A stretch of 64,000 nucleotides of DNA, taken from NCBI GenBank assembly GCA_030295235.1, contig AP026158.1:62001-126000 (forward strand). The letters run 5' to 3'. The notes under the pieces are model-generated. The model searched no databases. It had not been told where the DNA came from and worked only from the letters and a program-made list of their open reading frames with translations. This DNA is from Fistulifera solaris. Lineage: Eukaryota > Bacillariophyta > Bacillariophyceae > Naviculales > Stauroneidaceae. The position numbers were made by a program, and so were the translations under genes. Positions 1 through 8,955 of the stretch are shown here, piece after piece; position 1 is the first letter of the stretch; the number at the start of each line of letters is the position of its first letter.

Positions 1-185
1 GAACAGAATTGGGTTTGCTTGCAATCAAATCTACATTGAACTTTAAACAGTTTGTTTCGTCAAGACGACTGTCTTCCACAATTTAGTGAACTGGGCTGCA
101 ACATTCTCAACAGCTTGTCTACATTGTAGTCTAGCAACAATATAGACTAGCTCGTCACTATTATTTTAGGACAATCACTTTTGTA

Positions 186-1763
186 TTAGTGCGACAACAA
201 AGTCAACGTCCTGGATGAATACACAACAAAGGCCGTAGAGAGAATTAACACGAATGTGATCATTTCAAACAAGGCGCGAGCATCCTTCCCGTGCAAAATG
301 TATCCCGACAGGAGAGGGAAGATGATGCGCGCCAATGATCCTGCGGAAGCGAACCAGCCCTGTAGTGTTCCCTGAGGTCGTCGTCCTATCACTGGCGTAG
401 AAGGAAGCAGAATACTGATGAGACATTTTCGTTTTCGACGCCTCGTTTTTCGTTCCTTCTTGGTCTTACCTTTGGAAAATAGACCAATCACAGCCGTATG
501 CCCGATGGGATATCCTATCGAGTACATGAGAAAGATCGAAACGCAATACTTCCAGGATGAATTTGCTGCGTCGTCACTGTACACAACATAATCATCATAC
601 AGGGATTGCTCGGGTTCGTTCAACGTCATGAACAAAGCCGAGCTCAGTGACATGATTAGTATTCCTCCCGCAATCAATTGAACATCAGACAACAGCTGAG
701 ACAGATATCCCATACTCAACAAACTGGCGACACCACAAGCACCGCAAATTCCCACCCAAAGACCAGCACGGGTGGAGAGCAAACCGAAATGCGATTCGGC
801 GATTTTGATGCCCAGTGTTTCAAACGCAGCAATGGATCCCTTGGTACTGATATTCAGTAGCATACACCCCAGTATACAACAATCGTAGATCGATAAGCCA
901 ATGACCGGGACAATTTCATTCGCGACACGCTCGATTTCTTGTCGTCGTTCCGATTTCTTCTTGGGGGGAACATCAACTTCGGATTCTGGCATCTGGTCCA
1001 TGCGCACTCGTCCTTGAAAGAATGTCAGTAGAATGGCAATGGTTCCCAGAACAATAAATCCCATAAACAACGCCGGAGCGGTAAACATATTGAGAAAGCC
1101 CGTGGCATCACGGAAAATGTAGTTGAAAAAGGCACCGGCAATCGGTGTGACGGTGAAACCAGCGTATTGCATGGCCGTCAGCCAAGCCATGTAAGTCGTA
1201 CGGTCGCGTTGGGGAGTAATTTCGGCAACAAAGGCACGGGACACCCCCAACGTACCAGAACCGACTCCCAAAACCGTTTGTGCGGCCAGCAAGCATTCGG
1301 GTCGTCCTACCAAATATGTGACTGCGTAGAGCAAAGTCCCCAGAAACAAAAGAGAACAAGAGATCAGAAGCGTTTTCGTATAGCCGATTGTATGCGACCA
1401 GCTACCAAAAACTGGATTGACCAATATCCTTCCAAAGGAAAAAGCGGCAACGGCATATCCCAAGGTTACCGCCGAACCTCCCAAATGTTCGACAAACAAC
1501 CAGAGCGATGGAAAAAAGACACCGCGTGTCATATCACCGAGAAATATAACTAAGCAAATGCAAGCAAATCCGGTAGGATCGTATATACCTTCTGCCGATA
1601 GCACAGAAGAGGCAATGCTCGGCGCCAAACTAAAGTCATCGTGATTGTCTTCTAGTGAATCATTCTCCATATTTCGGTAGCCTGTCTCGACGTTTTCAGA
1701 TTTCTTTCGATCATGATTGTTTATCGAGTGCAGATTTGAGCTATTGTTGTTGAGTGTTGTCAT
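186..1763 (-). CDS. Major facilitator superfamily membrane transporter, MFSD8-like
   Basis: Predicted 12-helix carrier. A hydrophilic N-terminal tail of about 60 residues precedes the first membrane segment. The first half carries MFS-like helix 2-3 signatures (GRILVNPVFGSWS) and GVGSGTLGVSRAFVAE. Near the C-terminus RPQGTLQGWFASAGSLARI resembles the MFSD8/CLN7-type subgroup. A 78-bp GT-AG intron at 392-469 has no stop and keeps frame; removing it joins FSK to IGRRPQG through a Val codon and restores family spacing, giving about 499 aa. Retained, it would add a very basic 26-residue insert between two membrane helices. The substrate cannot be told from sequence. It is divergent from the small gene at 2812. 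MFS membership is firm; the subgroup is a by-eye judgement. Confidence 0.85.
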   Translation of the reverse strand: MTTLNNNSSNLHSINNHDRKKSENVETGYRNMENDSLEDNHDDFSLAPSIASSVLSAEGIYDPTGFACICLVIFLGDMTRGVFFPSLWLFVEHLGGSAVTLGYAVAAFSFGRILVNPVFGSWSHTIGYTKTLLISCSLLFLGTLLYAVTYLVGRPECLLAAQTVLGVGSGTLGVSRAFVAEITPQRDRTTYMAWLTAMQYAGFTVTPIAGAFFNYIFRDATGFLNMFTAPALFMGFIVLGTIAILLTFFQGRVRMDQMPESEVDVPPKKKSERRQEIERVANEIVPVIGLSIYDCCILGCMLLNISTKGSIAAFETLGIKIAESHFGLLSTRAGLWVGICGACGVASLLSMGYLSQLLSDVQLIAGGILIMSLSSALFMTLNEPEQSLYDDYVVYSDDAANSSWKYCVSIFLMYSIGYPIGHTAVIGLFSKGKTKKERKTRRRKRKCLISILLPSTPVIGRRPQGTLQGWFASAGSLARIIFPLLSGYILHGKDARALFEMITFVLILSTAFVVYSSRTLTLLSH

Positions 1764-2811
1764 GGTCGTCTCCCCATTTTTTTATGAGAAACGTCAGATC
1801 ACGGAATATATTTAACGACAGCTTGAATGTTAGAAGGTGGGCTGACTTTTTTCCCTCCAACAGTGTGAGTTTTCAGTAAGTAGTAAGTCACTAGTCCATT
1901 TAGTCCCTAGCTACTGGAAGCCCCTTTCCAACGTCCAACTCACACTCACAATCATAAAAATTAATCATACGTTCATGGTAGTACCCTGGTACATGTATTG
2001 GAAGTTGTCAAACCTATCAAACCGGGTCCTCTTACGGAGTACTTGTTTGCGTCTAGCATCGCGTGAGGATCAATCAGGTCCCAATTTCCAGCCACCACCA
2101 TGAACATGTGAACGACTGAGACTCGAGTAGAGGGTTCATAAAATGCATTTTCAAACAAATAAAACGATAAAATCATGCAAAAGGGGGGAAGAGGGTTTGG
2201 ACCTTCATTTTGCGCTAGCACTAGCACACCATTGGAGTAATTTTAGTGTTGCGTGTTGGGTTTGATTTGGTATGACATCGCGTGGAAAAAGTATGTTCAA
2301 ATGGGTCCTGCGTCATGCGTCGGCTGAGTACTACGTAGAAGTGGTACAAAAAGCTGGGCTTAAACAAGCATGGAAAGATTTATCTACACTTCTTTAGAAG
2401 TCATCTTTTATCTAATCACTTATCATCCGAAACTCACAGAGAACTGTGACACCGACTGACTCGGTCGTAGCTTTTATCACCTCTTCCCAGTAAAGGTGAT
2501 AACTCATCTAATCGTGAAATAGTCACTCTAGAATTTGGTGGCCTTGGGGGATGCTGGGGAGCTGGGGAGGAAAAACTATCATTATTGCCAAGAGTTTGAG
2601 TCGTGATGAGAAATAAATTGTCCCCCGTTGGTTTCCGTAGGAGCTCATTCCCTCAAAAAAACAATCCAGCTATAAAGCAGAGTTTCCTTTACTTTGCATT
2701 TTAGCATTTTGCTTTCGAGGCTCACTGTTCGGTGTAGGAAGTTGACAACTGCGCACTGCCTCGCGTACAATTGATTGTCGGGCGTGACGGAGTGTTCGAA
2801 ATCTTCCAAAA
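1764..2811. other. Divergent intergenic region
   Basis: About 1 kb between the MFS gene and the small protein gene, holding both promoters. I see no convincing coding sequence. An interrupted relative of the window-wide TACC/GGTA motif (TACCCTGGTA) lies near 1982. Nothing else was recognised. Confidence 0.5.
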
Positions 2812-3150
2812 ATGATCGCTTTTCCCACCACCGCCAGTATGGCTGATAACCGCATCGAAGAGATCTTACAAAAACTCGATCTGCTGCAGATAAGCCAGAA
2901 CGAGCTACGCGAGGAATTACAAGCGCAACGGGCCCGGCGAAACAAAAACGTTTTCGCCGTCAACGATCGTGTTGAAATTCTGAACCAGGTACGAAGACCG
3001 AAGCATTGGACCGGTCCCTGGACTCCTGAGATGGCTCAGCGGTCGCAGTATGCCATTGTAACCGGAGTGAACGGTGATCGGGTTTCAGTTCTCACAGACA
3101 TCGGGATACGCACCTGGCGCGTACCGCAAAATCTACGCCGAGTCCGTTAA
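2812..3150 (+). CDS. Small protein with coiled coil and SH3-like C-terminal domain
   Basis: A 112-aa protein of unknown function. Residues about 10-45 are a heptad-rich helix (NRIEEILQKLDLLQ, then ELREELQAQRARR). Residues about 48-112 form a basic, beta-rich module beginning FAVNDRVEILNQVRR and ending RTWRVPQNLRR. From memory, similar DRV..xNxVR / TWRxPxNLRR modules recur in many small diatom proteins; that is recollection, not a search. The ATG at 2812 is used because it opens the uninterrupted coil. It converges on the CXXC gene downstream. It could be a stand-alone adaptor or a remnant of a larger mobile-element protein; nothing adjacent supports the latter. Confidence 0.6.
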   Translation: MIAFPTTASMADNRIEEILQKLDLLQISQNELREELQAQRARRNKNVFAVNDRVEILNQVRRPKHWTGPWTPEMAQRSQYAIVTGVNGDRVSVLTDIGIRTWRVPQNLRRVR

Positions 3151-3548
3151 CGTTGATTGGAGGAGTTGTTCTCCCCATCAATGAACCACCCTACACTCAC
3201 ATCCACAGAAAGTAACTTAGCAAATATGCAAAGCAAATTTGGTATGATCGTACGTATATTCTTTTTGACGATAGTAGCACTGAAGAAGCAATCCTGGGCT
3301 CCATTTTACTCTGTTCACCTATTCTAAACGTCAAAAGTATTACCTATATGGTAGTAAGGCCTTTGTTTGGTGCTCGATGTTAAAAGCCGGAGAGAGTTAG
3401 CTCCCTAGAGGGCTTGGCCTCATTTGTTATAGCATCTCAAGTATCAAGAAATATAAATTAAATAAACACACATATACTATACAATATCAGCACCCATGTT
3501 GGCCAATTTGCGCAGTGACCACAAAATGTCGAGCCCGTTTCCATTTAT
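3151..3548. other. Convergent 3' intergenic region
   Basis: About 400 bp between two converging genes. It is AT-rich and no gene or structured element was recognised. Confidence 0.5.
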
Positions 3549-6017
3549 TTAGAAGTCACTGATATCATCGTCACTGTCGGGGTGCAAGCTCTCCACAATA
3601 TCCGTATTATCATCAGTTTGTACCGATGCTTTACTCGGAGCCGGTTCGGACTCGTCCATGCTGTTCTCATCTTTGTCTCGGTACTTTCCGAACGATCCCA
3701 ATAAACCGTTCCCCGATCCAATCAGCTTCTTGGGCGATCGCCGGGGCGGACTGCCAACTGGGGTTGTGGGTCTTTTGGTAGCTGAAAATTGCACCATTGC
3801 CACACGCTGCAAGGGTGGCAAAACCGGCGATACACATATGCGTCGCACGCACGAGGGGAACAGAGAGCCAAAATGCAACGAGTTCTTACACAGCAAGCAA
3901 GCTCCGCAGTTGATAGGCAATCGGCAATTCAAACAATCGCCACATGCTACATAATCGCGCGATTCGGTTGGTAAGGGTTGTGCGGTGTACGTGGGCGCAT
4001 GTACCGCAAACTGCATGGATAGACGTTGCTTACGCGAAGAGTCGCTCCAATGCGGCCTGGCAAAGATAGTTTGAGTACGAGAACGGGAACGATGGCTCCC
4101 TCGCGATCCATCGGGGGTACCACTTGTCATGTGATGGAAACTGCTTCGAGGAGCTGAACGAGCAGCAGGAGAAGCAAGCATAGATGATGTGGCTGTATCA
4201 AAATGAGGCGATCGATTGAATTGCTTCAATGGTGATGTTCCCTGGGCCAATCTTGGCTGCTTCAAAACGGACTGGAGTGGTCGATTGAGCTGATCCGGTT
4301 CTTTGCGTTTTCGCGGCAACAAGTGCTCCGGTGGCGAATATAGTTGTGGCAATGTGTCGTCCTTCGAAGAATCCCAGTTGAGTTCTGATCGTGGAGAAAG
4401 ACGACTACTTGTTTTTGAACTTTGTTGCCTAGAAGAATCGGACCGTGCGGGAGAATACAGACTATCCGTGGGTACTATCTTTCGTTGAAGCTTCTTTTCG
4501 GGGGTGTTTCCACGATCAATCCCTACAATTTGGGAGCGATGGTGATCCTTCGACTTCCCGGGGGAGTTTTGGAGGTATTCCTTTGCCTTGCTGGGGGCGT
4601 TTTGCGGAGAATTTTGCAGTATCCCTTCCGTAATATTCCTGTTACGTTGAATCTCCGTCTGTTTCAATTCGCGGTTGCCTGATTTCGACTTGCTTGGAGA
4701 GTTCTGACCGGTTCTTTGGTGCGTTTCGTCTGCGGTACTGTGGCTCCTATGGAACTCCGAGTGTTTGACTACACAGTTTGTTGCTTTTGGTGGAGACACT
4801 GGTTCTTTTGCTGTATTCTTTTGGACCTTCGCAGACGGTCTAGCACTATCCTTTGCTATCGCTTGTCTTTGTTTGAGCCTCTCTGTAGGTGCTGTTTTCT
4901 TTTTAGATTTCGCGGCTACTATCGAGCGGCGTTGCTTGTCTGCAACGTCTACTTTTGAAACCCACGCACCACCCTGTTCATCCCAATCAAATCCTAGTGG
5001 CGCTTTGCCCCGTGGCCGGTTGAAGGTCCCATCTTGTTTTTGTACTAAAGGCTGTTTGGATTCGCGAATCACCACGGAAGAAGTGTCATCCACGCGAAAC
5101 TTCTTCTTGGCCACTAATTTCCGTTCGGTCGACGATTTTCGCTTTCGTGTCTTGTTGGATATTTCCGCCAACATTCCTCCCGATTCATTTTGCAGTGCCA
5201 CGCGATTGTTGGAATCCGAAGCTCTCCGTTTCTCGGTCTTAGGTGGAGACATTGTTTTTCGCGGTACACCCCACATGGTGGCGAGTGCATCACCTTTAGA
5301 GGTCAGCAACAGCTTGGGAATGGGACTGGTTGCTGATTTCGGACGACTCGTCGTCGTCGTCGTCGTCATCGTGTGGCGTGGTGGTGTGGCCTCGAGGGCC
5401 AGAAATCCCCCCAAATTCTCTTCCAACGTCGTTTCCAGCCGTTTCGGACTCGGCATTTGGACACGAACAGTGGTCGAAGATGATGCTGTGACTATTTTCG
5501 TGGCGCGGTGTTGTTGTTTGGGATCAATGAGAGGACTGTGTGCTGCTGGTTGAGCATCTTTGTGTTTCTGCTTTCCAGCGGAACGTGTTTGCCGTTTTGA
5601 AACGGTTTCGTTGCTACTATGTTTTGTTGCCTTTTCTTTCAATTTCTGTCGACTTTTTCCCTTTGCTTGTTTCGTCTCTTTTGTTGTTGATCTGTTGTTG
5701 CGATTCGGTGATTCATTTTTTGCAGACAAGAAGGATTCAACTGCGGTTGATTTGTTTTGATTAGCCTTTGTCTTTGATTTCATTTTCTTCGGTGATGTAT
5801 CCGTCCATTCCCCGTAAATGGGATCCCAGGACTTTCCTGTGGGAGCACGACCCCGTGGTTTGGGATGAAACTGGATCGATTCTTCCAATAATCGCTTTGT
5901 GTGCGGAGAACGTTGACGGAGAATGCGTTTTTCCTTGGCGACGCGCGTTAATTCCAAATGAACCGACGCCCACGCTTTGCGGACGTGCGGTTCGTACTGC
6001 GCGAACCGTTCGTCCAT
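3549..6017 (-). CDS. CXXC zinc-finger nuclear protein with repeated PRGRAP motif
   Basis: An 822-aa, mostly disordered, Lys/Ser/Arg-rich protein. At about residues 690-735 a CXXC-type zinc finger is visible: CGDCLNC, CGACLLC, then LHFGS and a final C-V-R-R-I-C pair, matching the spacing of the domain that binds unmethylated CpG in DNMT1, CFP1 and MBD1. Two copies of a PRGRAPxGxxWDxxxGxW motif lie at about 52-71 and 331-352; from memory this motif accompanies chromatin or HMG proteins in diatoms. The tail is acidic (DSDDDISDF). The start is set at MDERFAQYEP (6017); the frame stays open for 35 more codons, but that extension is a hydrophobic run out of place in a nuclear protein. Likely a chromatin or CpG-reading factor; enzymatic activity is not seen. 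Confidence 0.8.
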   Translation of the reverse strand: MDERFAQYEPHVRKAWASVHLELTRVAKEKRILRQRSPHTKRLLEESIQFHPKPRGRAPTGKSWDPIYGEWTDTSPKKMKSKTKANQNKSTAVESFLSAKNESPNRNNRSTTKETKQAKGKSRQKLKEKATKHSSNETVSKRQTRSAGKQKHKDAQPAAHSPLIDPKQQHRATKIVTASSSTTVRVQMPSPKRLETTLEENLGGFLALEATPPRHTMTTTTTTSRPKSATSPIPKLLLTSKGDALATMWGVPRKTMSPPKTEKRRASDSNNRVALQNESGGMLAEISNKTRKRKSSTERKLVAKKKFRVDDTSSVVIRESKQPLVQKQDGTFNRPRGKAPLGFDWDEQGGAWVSKVDVADKQRRSIVAAKSKKKTAPTERLKQRQAIAKDSARPSAKVQKNTAKEPVSPPKATNCVVKHSEFHRSHSTADETHQRTGQNSPSKSKSGNRELKQTEIQRNRNITEGILQNSPQNAPSKAKEYLQNSPGKSKDHHRSQIVGIDRGNTPEKKLQRKIVPTDSLYSPARSDSSRQQSSKTSSRLSPRSELNWDSSKDDTLPQLYSPPEHLLPRKRKEPDQLNRPLQSVLKQPRLAQGTSPLKQFNRSPHFDTATSSMLASPAARSAPRSSFHHMTSGTPDGSRGSHRSRSRTQTIFARPHWSDSSRKQRLSMQFAVHAPTYTAQPLPTESRDYVACGDCLNCRLPINCGACLLCKNSLHFGSLFPSCVRRICVSPVLPPLQRVAMVQFSATKRPTTPVGSPPRRSPKKLIGSGNGLLGSFGKYRDKDENSMDESEPAPSKASVQTDDNTDIVESLHPDSDDDISDF

Positions 6018-6730
6018 GACAATTTGAATTGAATTGAATGAAAAGGAGAATACTGCAAGCAAGCGAAAAGTTATTACAACAATAATATAAAGGCCAAGGA
6101 TAACAATTTGTTTGAGCCGCAATAAACGCGAGGGGCTGCGTGCTGCGTGGCGGCTGCAAACGACAATTTCCGGGACTGAGTTGATCCTGATAAGTCACTA
6201 TCACGGTCACTTCTACTTTCTACCAGTAGCCTAAAATAATAAAGAGACCTCTAAAAATAATAATGTCGACAAGATCCGGGTTTGCCTTTGTCAATCGGTT
6301 TCCGTACGCGACGCTGCTTGATGACTGCATCATTTCTATATATTTTTTTATTTTTATATCATTCCACTTTCTATCACGTATTGGTGTCGCGACAAGTTTA
6401 TTGGTGTAAGTGTAAAGGTAGCTACGTTGGTGAAAGCGAAGATAAAAACATTTGTGGCAAAGAGACTTAAGAATTGATGAGAGAGCATCATTTCAAATGT
6501 CCTTAAAGGTTACGAGCTACCAGTACGACTACGAGGCCCTAACGACTAACGATTTCTGTAGGATCAAATACGCCCTATCCAGAATTTCTGGGACGTTCAC
6601 AGAGTCCTCCAGATTTTCCGAGGACGTAAAAAACACCCCCTGCCAAAATTTTGCGGTTTTCGTTCCACCGAGATTTTTCTCATTGTTCTCATACTTGCTC
6701 TGATAAATTCATTCATTTTCCAAGTATCCC
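6018..6730. other. Divergent intergenic region
   Basis: About 0.7 kb between the CXXC gene and the gene at 6731. Around 6580-6650 short inverted elements (TCCAGAATTTCTGG, then CCAGATTTTCCGAGG) resemble units of the nested repeat at 42.2-42.5 kb. No gene recognised. Confidence 0.45.
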
Positions 6731-8898
6731 ATGTATCATGTAGGAATTGATTTGACACAAGAACGACTCGAGGAATGGTGGGGACTGGCGAGCGATCGAG
6801 AACGCTTTGTTTGGGCATTGCAAACAGAAACACGTGTCCGAGCCGCTAAAGTGCAACGCAACAATTGTAACAGATCATTTACGTTGCAAACGAATTACTT
6901 GTTTGACTTGTATGTAACACCTTCAACTAATTATGAGCTGACACATTATGACGCTTCACAAATTTCCAAACGCGACGTCGATTTGTATCAACGAAAAGTC
7001 AATTCATCTGTCCTGCCAACAATGCACGGAAGAGAACCGAATGGAGAATTCGATGCCTTGACGTATCCGCTCGATCTGAAACCTGCGCGATGTAGTCGAG
7101 AACATCTTTGCCGCCAAATCTTCTCTTTTTTGAAATGATGTTGGAAGCCTATTGTGGATATCCCCTACACAGCTACTTTCATCACACGGATCCTTGTATG
7201 CCCCGATCGGCCATTATGGGAGGTGCGATTGTCGCTGTATTCGTCTCATGGAACGACGTACGACACATGAAGGAATGGCGAGAATTGGAGTACTGGTTGA
7301 GATCTCCGAGTGAAACGAATGAACTTTCTCCGACACCCCTACCTTACGATTCTTACGATTCGATTGTTGAACGATTACAAAGAAAGTTGCAAGACTATTT
7401 CTACGGATCATCCTCCTTGTTTGCTGCAGGAGATGTGGACATCTTTTACAACCGTCGCCGCTCACGAGATCCTTGACCGATTATTTGGCGCAACACGGAC
7501 TGGAAGGAGGTCTTTGGAAGCACGTTGCCGAGTATTTGGGAGGTTTTGCATTGTGTGAAGGAGATGTGCGTCGCTTTTCGACTGCCTTGTGTGAAAATAT
7601 GATTGTACCGGCGTTCGAAGGTATCGGTCCGCTCATATACTCGGCAACGCAGCGAGGATTATCTTTTGCTTTAGCAACCCAGGACGAGGAGCAGAGATGG
7701 CTCGGTCGAGAACGATGGCCGCGTAACACACAATTGATTATGTTGAATGAACAAGCGGATCTGCTTGGGGCTTTATTCGACTTTGATATTAGTGTGGTGG
7801 CATTTGCGTACGATGGGAATCAAGTTCGGGCGGCACCGCGAGCTGTTTTGTCGCTTTTAACGAATGTGCAGGTTGTAACTCCCTTTGTATTGGCCGAAAA
7901 GCGCAATCGACAGCGCATTGTCAAGGTAAAGTCGTGTGCATTGGTGATTGATTGAGTCGCGGCACGTCGGGTCGTTCTTACCATTTCATTAACGTTCTTT
8001 AATGGAAGTACTGTCAACGAGGGTTTCGACCATACATGATAGATCCATTTTGCAATCATCCTCGGCAATGCCGGCATGACTGCTGTGATCTGGTCAAACG
8101 AGAAAGTCCGGTGCGTAGAGGACACAGTTACTTTCCAACTGAGGCGTGGCACAGCAGACGTTTGAATCCCCACAATATTCGTGGCACTTTGGAAGAGTAC
8201 GCTGATCAGAGAAAACCTATTTGCAAGTGCGACTACAATATAAAACATGTTTTAGAAGCCTTTAGATGGTCGACGGAGAGCAAAGTTTATAAATATACAT
8301 TTGGCGTTGTTGCCAAAACCGAGGATGATTTGTTCCAGTTTCTCGCGGTGAGGAATCAATGGAGTTTGGAACATCAAAAAATGTTCGCTCCATTCACCCG
8401 ATGGCGCGAATGATCTGTCGCCATTGCAGAGATGCCTACATGCTTCATCTAGTGCTCCCAGTATGCCCGCCCGACTTTGCCGACTCGATGGATGAATTGC
8501 TACATGGGGAGATGTGTTACGTGCGTGGTGGCTTTTATGCCGGTGGTGCATTTAATAGCACAGCAGTACGTTCTAAAGCTCGCACGGCCAGCGCCTACTT
8601 GAGTCTTCTAAAAGTTCAGGCAATGGCAGAAAAGGCTAAATATTGGATTCGGTTCGGGTCCTGTGATGGCTACAAGGAACGCTTTGCGTTTGCTGTCGAT
8701 TTGAAAGAGTTACTCGACGAGGCATCGAAAGTCATTTTTGCGGAACCCCATCGGCGTCCCTTGGGTTTGAACCCAGAAAGATTTATGGAGGAGTGTGAAA
8801 AATGCCAAAAACAGATGCCGGAACGAGAATATGGAACACGGGTGTGTGAAGAATGCAAAGACCGATTGCGATTCATGCAGGAACACAAGACGATGTAA
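6731..8898 (+). CDS. Nucleotidyltransferase-like protein of unknown function
   Basis: A conserved-looking gene split by frame changes. Order of landmarks: an N-terminal region of about 130 residues; a Gly-rich IMGGAIVAVF segment; GDVDIF, an Asp-x-Asp of the type seen in nucleotidyltransferase folds; LTDYLAQHG; WPRNTQLIML; LFDFDISVVAFAYDGNQVRAAPRA; then after a GT-AG intron (7926-8008) YCQRGFRPYMIDPFCNHP and a Cys-rich stretch (MICRHCRDAY). A second CxxC pair (ECEKCQKQM, VCEECKDRL) ends the protein. The frame changes near 7126-7131 (T run), 7444-7447 (T run) and 8397-8399 (C run), each fitting one absent base. Corrected length is about 695 aa. The order GG...DxD...FD-D resembles an uncharacterised protist family I recall, not one with an assigned role. 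With three breaks a decaying gene is possible, but similar breaks occur in clear housekeeping genes here. Confidence 0.6.
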
Positions 8899-8955
8899 AG
8901 GGAATCTGTAAACTAAGTTGTTGTAAATGAAAAAGTAGACTAAACGAGACAAAAG

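Noticed and set aside
1973-2227. 84-codon open frame on the minus strand in the first divergent region
   Set aside because: No domain, no homologous neighbour and promoter location; most likely chance.
2812-3150. Small SH3-like protein as part of a retroelement
   Set aside because: No reverse transcriptase, integrase or terminal repeats nearby; described as an ordinary small gene.
4765-5553. Long 262-codon plus-strand frame
   Set aside because: It lies entirely antisense to the CXXC gene, whose frame has clear domains; a shadow of biased codon use.
6731-8898. Calling this gene a pseudogene because of three frame changes
   Set aside because: The same single-base homopolymer pattern occurs in clear housekeeping genes here, so decay is not the simplest reading.
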